Assembly: GCF_041261445.1 (NCBI RefSeq)
Contig: NZ_JBGCCU010000007.1
Span: 434,001-498,000 of the forward strand
Direction of reading: 5' to 3'
Origin: Catenulispora sp. EB89
Lineage (GTDB): Bacteria > Actinomycetota > Actinomycetes > Streptomycetales > Catenulisporaceae
Length of the DNA stretch: 64,000 nucleotides
This document shows, piece by piece, positions 53,773 through 61,603 of the stretch. The notes under the pieces were generated by a model. It was not told where the DNA came from. It saw only the letters and a program-made list of their open reading frames with translations, and ran no database searches. A program made the position numbers and the translations under genes. The first letter of the stretch is position 1, and every line of letters starts with the position of its first letter.

Positions 53773-54615
53773 CTACTGCCGTACCTGCCGTGCCTGCCGT
53801 GTCGTGGCGGCGAGGGTCCCGAGCAGGGCCAGCGCCTGCGCGCTCGGCGATCCGGGCTCGGCCTGGTAGACCACCAGTTCTTGCCCGGGGGCGGAGCGGA
53901 CGTCGAAGGTCTGCATCGACAGGGTCAGGTGGCCGACGTCGGGGTGGTCGAAGCGTTTGCTCGCCATGCCCTTGCCGCGCACCTCGTAGTGCGTCCACAG
54001 GTCGGCGAACTCCGGGCTGCTTTCGAGGAGTTCGGCGAGGATCTTGCGGACGCGGGGGTCGTTCGGGGTCTCGCTGTGTCCGTGGCGGAAGCCGGCGACC
54101 GAGTTGCGGGCGACGTCCCACCAGTCGCGGTAGAAGGTGCGGGCGGTCGGGTCGAGGAACACCACGTGCATGAGGTTCCGTGAGTACGACCAGTCGTGGA
54201 ACAGGACGTCGGCGAGTTCGTTGGAGGCCAGGACGTCGAAGGCGCGGTTGTAGACGATGGCCGGGTTGTGGGGCCAGGCCGTCATCAGCTGCAGCAGGCC
54301 GGGGTCGACGCGGGCCGGCGCGCTCGGCGGCAGCGGGCGCGGGCCGAGGCCGGCCAGGCGGAACAGGTGCCGGCGGGCGTCCTCGCCGAGCCCCAGCGCC
54401 GCCGCCAGGGCGTCGACGACGGGCGCGGACGGCGTCCGCTCCCGGCCCTGCTCCAGCCGGATGTAGTAGTCGACGCTGATCCCGGCCAGCTGCGCCACCT
54501 CCTCGCGCCGCAGGCCGGCCACCCGGCGCGGGCCGTGGATCGGCAGGCCGACGTCGGCTGGGCCGGTCTGGGCCCGGCGGGCTCGCAGGTAGGTGCCCAG
54601 CTCGGAGGGTGACAT
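53773..54615 (-). CDS. XRE-family regulator with MmyB-like ligand-binding domain
   Basis: The ATG at 54615 gives 280 aa; a much longer frame upstream overlaps the divergent SDR and is rejected. The helix-turn-helix covers about 10-75 (VAGLRREEVAQLAGISVDYY, then IRLEQGRERTPS), and the MmyB/MLTR ligand-binding domain about 100-275 (NPAIVYNRAFDVLASNELAD, RTFYRDWWDVARNSVAGFRH, SMQTFDVRSAPGQELVVYQA). These regulators commonly sit opposite an oxidoreductase and control it; here an SDR starts 103 bases away. The domain is thought to bind fatty-acid-like or aromatic ligands. The ligand is unknown. Confidence 0.92.
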   Translation of the reverse strand: MSPSELGTYLRARRAQTGPADVGLPIHGPRRVAGLRREEVAQLAGISVDYYIRLEQGRERTPSAPVVDALAAALGLGEDARRHLFRLAGLGPRPLPPSAPARVDPGLLQLMTAWPHNPAIVYNRAFDVLASNELADVLFHDWSYSRNLMHVVFLDPTARTFYRDWWDVARNSVAGFRHGHSETPNDPRVRKILAELLESSPEFADLWTHYEVRGKGMASKRFDHPDVGHLTLSMQTFDVRSAPGQELVVYQAEPGSPSAQALALLGTLAATTRQARQVRQ

Positions 54616-54701
54616 GACGTCATCGTAAGTCGGGCCTGCGGTGGCGTGGGTGGGTGCGGTACTCCCAGGAGGGGTGGACACTGGTCCGGTTCCGGGCGGC
54701 G

Positions 54702-54726
54702 AACGACAGTCGTTGCCATGACAACG
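54702..54726. promoter_or_regulatory. Overlapping palindromes at the SDR start, candidate XRE operator
   Basis: AACGA-CAG-TCGTT (54702-54714) and CGTTG-CCATGA-CAACG (54711-54726) overlap across the SDR start codon. A regulator bound here would block both initiation of translation-competent transcripts and the promoter. No ribosome site precedes the ATG, so the message may be leaderless. Confidence 0.4.
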
Positions 54727-55551
54727 AACGACAACGCAGCGCAGAACAGCAACGCAGCGCAGAACGACAACGCATCGCAGGACGCCCCGCGGAACGGCTC
54801 CAAGGTCGTCCTGGTCACCGGAGCCAGCAGCGGCATCGGCCGAGGCATCGCCCAGCGCCTCGCCGAGGAAGGACACCGCGTCGTCGCCGGAGCGCGGCGG
54901 CTCGACCGGCTGGAAGCCTTGGCCGACGCCGTCCGGACGACGGCTCGCCCCGGCGGCGGGTCCGGCGCCGAGTCCATCGGCGAGATCGTTCCGACAGCCC
55001 TGGACGTCACCGACCGGTCCGACGTCGCGGCCTTCGTCCAAGCCGCGGTCGACCGGTTCGGACGCGTGGACGTACTGGTCGGCAACGCCGGCGTGATGCC
55101 GCTGTCCCGACTGGACTCGCTCCTGGTCGACGAGTGGGAGCGGATGCTCGACGTGAACGTGCGCGGCCTGCTGTACGGCATCGCCGAGGTCCTGCCGCGG
55201 TTCCAGCAGCAGGGCGGCGGCCACTTCGTCACCATGGCGAGCGTCGGCGCGCACCAGGTGGTGCCGACCAGCGCGGTGTACTCCGGGACCAAGTACGCGG
55301 CCTGGGCCATCACCGAGGGCCTGCGCCAGGAGAGCGATCCCTCGATCCGGGTCACGACGATCTGTCCCGGCGTGGTCGCCTCCGAGCTGGCCGAGTCGAT
55401 CACCGACGCCGGTGCCGCGGAGATGATGCAGACCTACCGCGCGCACTCCATCGAGCCCGACGCCATCGCGCAGGCCGTGTCCTACGCGCTGGGCCAGCCG
55501 GCCGGGGTCGACGTCACCGAGATCATCGTGCAGCCGACCCGGCAGCGCTGA
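54718..55551 (+). CDS. Short-chain dehydrogenase/reductase
   Basis: The 277-aa product has the classical SDR features: dinucleotide motif TGASSGIG (34-41), LDVTDRSDVA, NAGVMPLSRL, the catalytic Ser in MASVGA and YSGTK (Tyr and Lys), with CPGVVASELAES after it. It reduces or oxidises a carbonyl with NAD(P)H in the cytosol. The first 25 residues are an Asn/Gln/Ala-rich repeat (NAAQN units) not found in relatives, encoded by near-repeats of AACGCAGCGCAGAAC. It is divergent from the XRE regulator and its 3' end overlaps the convergent methyltransferase by 29 bases. The substrate is unknown. Confidence 0.92.
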   Translation: MTTNDNAAQNSNAAQNDNASQDAPRNGSKVVLVTGASSGIGRGIAQRLAEEGHRVVAGARRLDRLEALADAVRTTARPGGGSGAESIGEIVPTALDVTDRSDVAAFVQAAVDRFGRVDVLVGNAGVMPLSRLDSLLVDEWERMLDVNVRGLLYGIAEVLPRFQQQGGGHFVTMASVGAHQVVPTSAVYSGTKYAAWAITEGLRQESDPSIRVTTICPGVVASELAESITDAGAAEMMQTYRAHSIEPDAIAQAVSYALGQPAGVDVTEIIVQPTRQR

Positions 55552-56515
55552 GGGACTTGTGCGCGAACACCCACCGGTTGCCGGCCAACGCGTCGTTCGG
55601 CTCGGGCAGCGGACCGCGGCCGAGCCGGTGGGTGAAGTCGAAGGGGGTGTGGACCGTTGTGGACCAGCCCTTTTGCGCCAGGGCGCCGGCGGAGTCGGGC
55701 CGCGCCTCCTTCGCGAACAGGTCGAGCAGGTCGATGCCGATCTGCTGCCTCGTCGCGGTGTACAGCGGGCTGTCCCGGTACGCCATCAAGTCCTTCTCGA
55801 GTTTCACCTCGAAGGCCAGCGCGCTTCCCGGCGCGGCTAGCCGGTCGACCGCGTCGATGAGCTGCGTCTCGGCAGCGGCGGGCAGGTAGAACAGCAGGCC
55901 CTCGGCCAGCCAGGCGCTCGGCGCCGTCGGATCGAAGCCGGCGGCTGTCAGTGCTCTGACCCAGTCGGCACGCAGGTCGATCGGGATCGGGACGCGTGCC
56001 GCCGTCGGGGTGGCGGCCAAGCCGTCGAGGACCTGGTGCTTGAACGCCAGGACGCCTCCTCTGTCGATCTCGAAGATCACGCAGCCGTCGGGCCAGTCGA
56101 GTCGGTAGGCCCGCGCGTCGAGGCCGGCTCCGAGGAGGACGACCTGGCGTGCGCCCGCGCGTACCGCCTGGAGGAGGAAGTCGTCGAGGACCCTGGTCCG
56201 TAAGCCGAAGTAGCGTGCGAAGCGGCCCCACAGCGGGTTCGCGTCGCCGTCCGGGGCCTGCAGGATGCGGACGGGCCAGCCTGCGGACGCCGGCGCGGCG
56301 CGCACGAAGTGCTCGGCATAAGGGTCCTGAGCGAGCCGGTCGGGGCGGTGGGTCTCGATCGCGCGGGCTGCCGCGACCAGGAGGGCGGTCACGCCGATGC
56401 CGCCGTCGACTCCTTCCGCGACTTCCGCACCTTCCGCACCTTCCGCGACTTCCGCGCCCTCCACCCCCTCCGCGACTTCTGCGTTGGTGTTCCGCTGCGG
56501 CACGTCGGTCGTCAT
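55523..56515 (-). CDS. Ppm1/LCMT-family SAM-dependent O-methyltransferase
   Basis: The 330-aa product begins with a Glu/Val/Ala/Gly repeat (EVAEG units, about 12-36) and then shows the LCMT pattern: VTALLVAAARAIETHRPDRL, DPYAEHFV, the SAM loop QVVLLGAGLDARAYRLDWPD with the acidic FEIDRG, SAWLAEGLLFYLP and FDFTHRLGRG. Members methylate carboxyl or hydroxyl groups of small molecules or proteins. The ATG overlaps the alcohol dehydrogenase stop (ATGA), so it belongs to the downstream end of the group with ALDH, ADH and MfnB-like genes. If those produce a furan carboxylate, this could esterify it (inference). Its 3' end overlaps the SDR tail. Confidence 0.87.
   Translation of the reverse strand: MTTDVPQRNTNAEVAEGVEGAEVAEGAEGAEVAEGVDGGIGVTALLVAAARAIETHRPDRLAQDPYAEHFVRAAPASAGWPVRILQAPDGDANPLWGRFARYFGLRTRVLDDFLLQAVRAGARQVVLLGAGLDARAYRLDWPDGCVIFEIDRGGVLAFKHQVLDGLAATPTAARVPIPIDLRADWVRALTAAGFDPTAPSAWLAEGLLFYLPAAAETQLIDAVDRLAAPGSALAFEVKLEKDLMAYRDSPLYTATRQQIGIDLLDLFAKEARPDSAGALAQKGWSTTVHTPFDFTHRLGRGPLPEPNDALAGNRWVFAHKSLSAAGSAAR
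56411..56480 (-). repeat. GA-rich tandem repeat encoding EVAEG units
   Basis: Short units like GCGGAAGTC and GCGGAAGGT recur along about 70 bases and encode an acidic low-complexity leader of the methyltransferase. It is likely to vary in copy number and looks dispensable for the catalytic domain. Confidence 0.6.
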
Positions 56516-57624
56516 GCGTGCTCCATCTCGGTTCGAGGTATCAGGACGGGTTTGACGACGCGCCCCGCCTCGCAGTCGCGCTCGGCCTCGTTGATCTCGT
56601 CGAGGGGGTACGTGCGGATCAGCTGGTCGAACGGGAAACGACCGGCCCGCCAGAGCTCTGTCAGCCGCGGGATGAGCAGGCCGGGCACCGCGTCGCCCTC
56701 GCAGATGTGGGACAGCCTCCGGCCCCGGTCGAGGGTTCCGGGCTCCAACGGCAGCATCGCGCGCAGGCGGGCCACCAGCCCGAGATGGCCGGTCGGTCGC
56801 AGAGCCCTGAGCGCGTCGTTGATCAGCTCGGGCGAGGCCGTGGTGTCCAGGGCGTACTGCACCCCGCCGTCCGTCAGCTGCTTGATACGCTCGGGAAGGC
56901 TGCCCGTCCCGTACAGCGGGATGGCGCCGAAGCGCTCGGCCAGCGCCAGCCGTTCCGGGTGCTGGTCGACGGCCACGACGACCGCCCCGGCAGCGGCCGC
57001 CGCCATGACCGCGGCCAGCCCCACGGCTCCGGCGCCGAGGACGCAGATGGCATCGCCGGGACCGGCGCGGAAGGTGTTGAAGACGGCCCCGGCGCCGGTG
57101 AGGAAGCCGCAGCCGAGCGGGCCGAGCAGTTCGAGGGGCAGCGCGGGATCGACCCGGACGGCGTTGCGGGCCGGGACCACCGCGTACTCGGCGAACGAGG
57201 ACTGGCCGAACCACCGGGGCGCCAAAGGGATTCCGGACGCGTCGGTGAACCGCGCGGCGTTCTCCTTGCGCCCTCCGAACAGGTTGAGGTCCGCGAAGGA
57301 ATCGCAGTAGGCGGGGGCGCCGCCAAGACACGTGTGGCAGTGTCCGCAGGAGTCGAAACTCAGCACGACGTGGTCGCCGACGCTCAAGCGCGGGTCCGGG
57401 CCGCCGGTCTCCACCACGACCCCGGCCCCCTCGTGGCCGAGCACGGCCGGTAGCGGCGAGCGGCCCGCCGAGCGTCGAACCGCGAGGTCGGTCCGGCACA
57501 TCCCGCAGCCCGCGATCCGCACCAGGACCTCGTCGGCGGCCGGGCCCGCGTTCAGGGCCACCTCCTCCAGCGTGAACGTGCCCTGATACGAGCGCAGTAC
57601 CGCCGCGCCGAACCGGATCGACAC
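56512..57624 (-). CDS. Zinc-dependent alcohol dehydrogenase
   Basis: The GTG at 57624 follows GGGAGG by 6 bases and gives 370 aa. Catalytic zinc ligands are in GCGMCRTDL, GHEGAG and the LGCGFLTGAGAV segment; the structural zinc set is CGHCHTCLGGAPAYC. The Rossmann fold has VLGAGAVGLAAV, with an acidic VAVDQHPERL consistent with NAD use. It resembles benzyl or aryl alcohol dehydrogenases. Lying between the aldehyde dehydrogenase and methyltransferase genes, it could oxidise a hydroxymethyl group, such as that on a furan made by the MfnB-like enzyme, to an aldehyde. The pathway is an inference from neighbours. Confidence 0.9.
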   Translation of the reverse strand: MSIRFGAAVLRSYQGTFTLEEVALNAGPAADEVLVRIAGCGMCRTDLAVRRSAGRSPLPAVLGHEGAGVVVETGGPDPRLSVGDHVVLSFDSCGHCHTCLGGAPAYCDSFADLNLFGGRKENAARFTDASGIPLAPRWFGQSSFAEYAVVPARNAVRVDPALPLELLGPLGCGFLTGAGAVFNTFRAGPGDAICVLGAGAVGLAAVMAAAAAGAVVVAVDQHPERLALAERFGAIPLYGTGSLPERIKQLTDGGVQYALDTTASPELINDALRALRPTGHLGLVARLRAMLPLEPGTLDRGRRLSHICEGDAVPGLLIPRLTELWRAGRFPFDQLIRTYPLDEINEAERDCEAGRVVKPVLIPRTEMEHA

Positions 57625-57625
57625 C

Positions 57626-59065
57626 TCACGCCTCCCGAGGCCGGTGCACGACGAACGGCCGGAGGTTTCCGTAGAAGCCCCAAGGCCCGCCCGCGACCCC
57701 GACGCCGCTGTCCTTGATGCCCGCGAACGGTTGGGCGAGGGAGAGCTCGCCGTGGTGGTTGATCCAGGCCGTCCCGCATTCGAGCCGCTCGGCCACCGCT
57801 TCGGCCCGGTCGAGATCGGTTCCCCACACCGAGCCGCCGAGCCCGAAGCCGGTGTCGTTGGCCGCTTCGACAGCCTCGTCAATACTCTGATATGCGAGCA
57901 CTGGCAGCACCGGACCGAACTGCTCCTCGGTCACCACCGGGCTCCCGGCTGGGACGTCGGCCAGGATGGTCGGGGCGAAGAAATAGCCCGGCCGGTCGAT
58001 CCGGCGCCCGCCGGCCACGGCGCGGGCGCCGTCGGCCAGGGCTCGGGCCGTGTAGCGCTCGACGCGGGCGAGCTGGAGGGCGTTGTTGATCGGGCCCAGC
58101 TGCGATCCGGCCTCCAGGCCCGGCCGCACGACGGTGCTCTTGGCGCGCTGCGCGAGGGCTTCGACGACCTCGGCGTAGCGCCGGGCCGGGGCGTAGACGC
58201 GCTTGACCGCCATGCAGATCTGCCCGCAGTTGCGGAACGCCGCCCAGAACAGGCGGTCCGCGATCTGCTCCACGTCCACGTCGTCGAGCAGGATCGCGGC
58301 GTCGTTACCGCCCAGCTCCAGCGTGACCCGGGCGAGTGCGGAGGCCGCGCCGCGCGCCACGGCGCGGCCGGTGGGAATCGAGCCGGTGAAGGTGACGTGG
58401 CGGATTCCCGGGTGGGAGGCGAGGCGGTCGCCGAGGGGTTCGCGGCCGGTGACGATGGTGAGCACGTCCTCGGGCAGGGCCTGGGCGAGGACCGATCCCA
58501 GCATCCTGGTGGCCAGCGGCGTGAACGGGGAGGGTTTGAGCACCACGGTGTTGCCCGCGGCGAGCGCGGGGGCGAACTTCGCTGAGGCGAGTTGGAGCGG
58601 GAAGTTCCACGGGACGATCGCGGCGACCGGTCCGAGCGGCCGCCAGCGGACCTCGCTGTGGACCGGCCGGCCGTCCGCGATCGGCTGGGTCTCCGGGCGG
58701 AGCGTGGCGAAGTAGCGCAGGCGGGCCGCTGTGCGGGCGACTTCCGCGTACGACTCGGGCAGCGGCTTGCCCTGCTCCCGGGTGAGCAGCGGAGCGAGGT
58801 CGGGCGCAGCGTCCTCCACGGCGTCGGCTGCCGCGAGCAGGGCGGCCGCGCGGGCGTCTGGGTCGGCCCGCCACTCGCGCCAGGCCTCATGGGCCCGCTC
58901 GACGATCGCGTCCAGTTCCTCAGGGGACTGATCCGGCGCCTCGTCGAAGGGTTCGCCGGTCGCGGGATCGAGGACTGCGAAGCTGCCGCTGCCGCCGCGG
59001 GCCTTGTGCGGGCGGCGGTTGGGCTGGGTCGTCGGCATCGGCGGCGTCGTCGGCATCGTCGGCAT
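57626..59065 (-). CDS. NAD(P)-dependent aldehyde dehydrogenase
   Basis: The 479-aa product is a full ALDH: VPWNFPLQLASAKFAPALAA (NAD pocket), VVLKPSPFTPLA, FTGSIPTGRAVA, the catalytic Glu in LELGGNDA, the catalytic Cys in FRNCGQICMAVKR and EEQFGPVLPV near the end. It converts an aldehyde to a carboxylate. The first 15 residues are a Met/Pro/Thr repeat (MPTMPTTPPMPTTQ) from which several ATG codons could serve; the first, at 59065, is 9 bases after the MfnB-like stop. The cluster suggests a furan aldehyde substrate. Its stop is 2 bases before the alcohol dehydrogenase start. Confidence 0.92.
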   Translation of the reverse strand: MPTMPTTPPMPTTQPNRRPHKARGGSGSFAVLDPATGEPFDEAPDQSPEELDAIVERAHEAWREWRADPDARAAALLAAADAVEDAAPDLAPLLTREQGKPLPESYAEVARTAARLRYFATLRPETQPIADGRPVHSEVRWRPLGPVAAIVPWNFPLQLASAKFAPALAAGNTVVLKPSPFTPLATRMLGSVLAQALPEDVLTIVTGREPLGDRLASHPGIRHVTFTGSIPTGRAVARGAASALARVTLELGGNDAAILLDDVDVEQIADRLFWAAFRNCGQICMAVKRVYAPARRYAEVVEALAQRAKSTVVRPGLEAGSQLGPINNALQLARVERYTARALADGARAVAGGRRIDRPGYFFAPTILADVPAGSPVVTEEQFGPVLPVLAYQSIDEAVEAANDTGFGLGGSVWGTDLDRAEAVAERLECGTAWINHHGELSLAQPFAGIKDSGVGVAGGPWGFYGNLRPFVVHRPREA

Positions 59066-59074
59066 GCCCGCGGC

Positions 59075-59827
59075 TCAGATCCCGGCGGCGAGGGTCGTCT
59101 GTTCCTGTCTGTGCCGGTCCATCTCGGCGCGGAAAGCCGCCACGAGGTGCGGTTGGATCCGTCCGGTGGTGCGGTCGCCGCGCTCGCACACGGCTCCGCG
59201 CACGCCGACGATGTCCGTGCCGATGCCGGTGAGCGTGCCGAGGTCGTCCGCTCGGACGCTGCCCGCGAGCGCGGCGAGCAGGCCGGCGCCGTGGGCGCGC
59301 CGGACGAACTCCGCGCAGAGCTCGGGCGGCACGTGGTCGAACAGGCGGGTGCCGTCCTTGACCGCGGTGTCGAGCATGGCCGCGTCGGAGCCGGAGCGGG
59401 CGGCGATGTCGGGGAGCGCGAGCGGGTTGACGCAGCCGATCCGGTGGGCGTCGGCGTAGCCGGAGGCGACGACGAGGGCGTCGGGGCGGTGGTCCTTCAC
59501 CGCTCGCACGACGCCTCGCATGACGGTGATCGCCTGGTCGGGCGTGGTGCAGCCGTAGAGGCCGACCTTGATGTAGGTGGCGCCGGAGACGGCCGCGCCG
59601 AGGGCCGCCTGGGCGACCGTGCCGGGCTTGTAGGGGACGTCCCCGACGGTCGCCGACACCGGCTTGTCCGCCGGGACGGCGTCGCGGATCTCCCTGATCA
59701 CCCACGGGTAGTTCGCACCGAGCGAGCCCTCGTCCGGCTTCTTGACGTCGACGATGTCGAGGAACCGGGCCGCCTTCGCGCAGTCGCGGGCCTCTTCGAC
59801 GTCGGCCGGGGATATGAGCAGCAGCAA
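59075..59827 (-). CDS. mfnB: (5-formylfuran-3-yl)methyl phosphate synthase, MfnB-like
   Basis: The TTG at 59827 follows GGAGAG and gives 250 aa. The TIM-barrel sequence starts [11 protein letters not shown] and holds [15 protein letters not shown] (D27, K29), [10 protein letters not shown] (K87) and [12 protein letters not shown] (D153, K157). These five match, with a two-residue shift, the catalytic Asp and Lys residues I recall for archaeal MfnB, which joins two glyceraldehyde-3-phosphates into a furan aldehyde phosphate, the first step of methanofuran synthesis. No MfnA or MfnC partner is in the window; instead ALDH, ADH and methyltransferase genes follow. So a furan product other than methanofuran is likely (inference). 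Confidence 0.82.
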   Translation of the reverse strand: MLLLISPADVEEARDCAKAARFLDIVDVKKPDEGSLGANYPWVIREIRDAVPADKPVSATVGDVPYKPGTVAQAALGAAVSGATYIKVGLYGCTTPDQAITVMRGVVRAVKDHRPDALVVASGYADAHRIGCVNPLALPDIAARSGSDAAMLDTAVKDGTRLFDHVPPELCAEFVRRAHGAGLLAALAGSVRADDLGTLTGIGTDIVGVRGAVCERGDRTTGRIQPHLVAAFRAEMDRHRQEQTTLAAGI

Positions 59828-59842
59828 CGCGCTCTCCTTTCG

Positions 59843-59916
59843 GTGTGGTGCTGGGTGGTGCGGGTGGTGCTGTGTCGTGCCAGTGCTGTGCTGTGCTGTG
59901 TCGTGCGCGTGCGGTG
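59843..59916. repeat. GTGCTGTGCTGTG-type microsatellite between EF-hand and mfnB genes
   Basis: The 90-base gap is filled with variants of GTGCTGTG and GGTGGTGC. Slippage in this spacer could change the distance between the two genes. No promoter is recognisable in it. Confidence 0.5.
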
Positions 59917-59917
59917 C

Positions 59918-60457
59918 TCAGCGTTGCTGCGCGGGGATCAGGTGGTTGCCGCGGGTGTCGCCGTTGTCCGGCTCGTAGAACTCCACGATCGCCGCCCGCC
60001 ACACCTCCACCTCGATCAGGTCCTGCGCGTCGGGCTCGAAGGAGTCGAAGAGCGCGTGCAGGTTCTCGTGCCCGAAGCCGATCGCCTTCATCAGCGCCTC
60101 GAAGACGGGACGCTCGATGAGCCCGTCGCCGTCCGGGTCGCCGAGCGCGGACAGGGCCTCGGCGAACTGCTCGACGGCCGCCCCGAAGCGCTCCGGGCTC
60201 AGCACGAAGGACCGGAACTCCTCGACGCTGATCCGCCCGTCACCGTTCGCGTCGAGCTCGGCGGCCATGGTGCTCCAGTAGCGGGCGAAGGCGGCCCGGA
60301 TCCCGTCCTTCGCGTCCTCGCCGGACCCGGTCGCGGCGGCGACCACGCGGTTCGTCATGAGCTCGATGTCGGCGGCCTCGATGAATCCGTTGCCGTCCGT
60401 GTCGAAGAGGTCGAAGACATGCTCGACCCGCGCGGCGGCCTGGGGGTGGTGGTCCAT
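59918..60457 (-). CDS. Calerythrin-like EF-hand calcium-binding protein
   Basis: The 179-aa product has four EF-hand positions. EF1 (19-30, DTDGNGFIEAAD) and EF2 (69-80, DANGDGRISVEE) have complete loops; EF3 (107-118, DPDGDGLIERPV) lacks the closing Glu, and EF4 (FEPDAQDLIEVEV) is degenerate. The spacing matches cytosolic calerythrin and CabD-type proteins of actinomycetes, which buffer calcium. There is no signal peptide. It is the first gene of the minus-strand group leading to the MfnB-like gene, about 90 bases away, but a functional link to the furan pathway is not evident. Confidence 0.9.
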   Translation of the reverse strand: MDHHPQAAARVEHVFDLFDTDGNGFIEAADIELMTNRVVAAATGSGEDAKDGIRAAFARYWSTMAAELDANGDGRISVEEFRSFVLSPERFGAAVEQFAEALSALGDPDGDGLIERPVFEALMKAIGFGHENLHALFDSFEPDAQDLIEVEVWRAAIVEFYEPDNGDTRGNHLIPAQQR

Positions 60458-60789
60458 GGCGGTTCCGGCCTCTCGTGAGCGGTGACCTGCTTGTCCGATT
60501 GTCGTCTCAGGGAACTGATTCGTCCCGCCCGGCGGCCCGAATTCACCCGATCAGTGGACGTCACACCGGCGCGCCACGGCGCACGTGGGCCGGCGCGCGC
60601 TCCTTGGCGCGCGGGCGGGCGCCGGGAGCCGGGAACGGCTCGCCCCGGCGCCGCGCGTACCGTGCAGCTGTCGTTGCTCCCGCGTATGCAGACCCGCTCG
60701 CGGCTCTACGAGCTGTTGGACTACGCGGTGTACTCGACGTTCGATTCAGCGGTCTTCGACTTCGCCCTGCCGCCGGGGCCTGACAGGCG
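60458..60789. other. Intergenic region of 332 bases
   Basis: It lies between the EF-hand gene start and the stop of the first terminal paralogue, both on the minus strand. I see no gene. A plus-strand run translating as RSRLYELLDYAVYSTF looks protein-like but has no ribosome site and continues into antisense of the neighbour. The EF-hand promoter is presumably here; no clear -35/-10 pair was found. Confidence 0.5.
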
Positions 60790-61488
60790 TCATGGCTGGT
60801 CGGACCGGGGCAGTTCGATCAGCAGCGGCGGCAGGGGAGTGCGCGGCGGTACCGGTCGCAGCCAGGAGGCGGAGGTCGGCCCCCAACCGGTGTTGATGTC
60901 GAAGGAGACCGTACGCTGGCCCTCCTGCGGCAGCACGATCAGGGCGGCCGGCGCCGGGATCGCGTCGACCATCGTGCCCGGTTCGAGCAGCATCGGCGTG
61001 AAGGTCAAGAGGATCTTGTCGGCGGGGGTCAGCATGTTCACGATGTGGCCGTGCTGCGGCAGCGCGCACAGCGGGCCGGCCTGGTTCTCGACCGACTGCG
61101 ACACGCCGGCGGTGTACGTCTGGGTGGCCGTGCTCTCGATCTGGAACGGCGCCCCGGGTACCGGCGGGCCCTGGATCCGGCCGATGCCGCCCTGCTCGAT
61201 GGTGAAGATCTGCCCCGGTGCGATCGGCAGCGAGGCCAGCGGGCGGACCAGGTTGCCCGGCGACACCGGCGTGTTCGAGGAGAAGGCGCGGTAGGAGTCC
61301 TGCCAGCGGATCTCGTTGGACGTGCCGATGGCGGCGCGCTGGAACCAGATCGTCGGCAGGGCGCTGCGGATGGCGGTCTTGACGGCTCGGAAGCCGTAGA
61401 GCCGGAAGCCCCCGGCGTGCAGTTCGCGGACCGTCTCCTCGGTGGCGGTCACGGTGAGCGTGCCGGTGTCCTCGGGTGCTGCGTTCAT
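60790..61488 (-). CDS. Unknown protein, paralogue of the C-terminal half of the next gene
   Basis: The ATG at 61488 has AGAGG at 9 bases and yields 232 aa without signal peptide or membrane segment. It aligns by eye with the C-terminal half of the neighbouring 485-aa protein: GGFRLYGFRAVKTAI, LPTIWFQ, a QTYTAGVSQ segment, PLCALP and FDINTGWGPTSASWLRPVPP are all shared in order. The pattern is beta-rich with alternating hydrophobic residues, suggesting a two-part beta sandwich. I do not recognise the family. Separate transcription from its paralogue is suggested by the terminator and repeat between them. Confidence 0.7.
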   Translation of the reverse strand: MNAAPEDTGTLTVTATEETVRELHAGGFRLYGFRAVKTAIRSALPTIWFQRAAIGTSNEIRWQDSYRAFSSNTPVSPGNLVRPLASLPIAPGQIFTIEQGGIGRIQGPPVPGAPFQIESTATQTYTAGVSQSVENQAGPLCALPQHGHIVNMLTPADKILLTFTPMLLEPGTMVDAIPAPAALIVLPQEGQRTVSFDINTGWGPTSASWLRPVPPRTPLPPLLIELPRSDQP

Positions 61489-61513
61489 GATGGGAAGCCT
61501 CTGTTCTGCCTGT

Positions 61514-61554
61514 CGGTAGGTCGATCGGTAGATCGATCGGTAGGTCTGTCGGTG
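61514..61554. repeat. 12-bp tandem repeat (3.4 copies) between the two paralogues
   Basis: Units CGGTAGGTCGAT, CGGTAGATCGAT, CGGTAGGTCTGT and a partial CGGTG lie head to tail, about 26 bases upstream of the first paralogue's start. The repeat could bind a regulator of that gene in several copies or be a slippage tract. Confidence 0.6.
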
Positions 61555-61561
61555 TGCGGGG

Positions 61562-61593
61562 GCGCGGGGCCGCGCGTTCGCACGGCCCCGCGC
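61562..61593 (-). terminator. Hairpin terminator after the 485-aa gene
   Basis: GCGCGGGGCCG (61562-61572) and CGGCCCCGCGC (61583-61593) form an 11-bp perfect stem with a 10-base loop, starting 10 bases past the stop of the leftward gene. Confidence 0.7.
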
Positions 61594-61603
61594 GCTATCG
61601 CGA

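Noticed and set aside
54616..55446. Upstream extension of the XRE regulator
   Set aside because: It is antisense to the SDR gene and carries no domain.
60686..60790. Plus-strand peptide-like run RSRLYELLDYAVYSTF
   Set aside because: No ribosome site, and the frame continues into antisense of a supported gene; kept only as a note in the intergenic entry.
61514..61554. CRISPR-like array
   Set aside because: The repeats are contiguous 12-mers without spacers and no cas gene is near.
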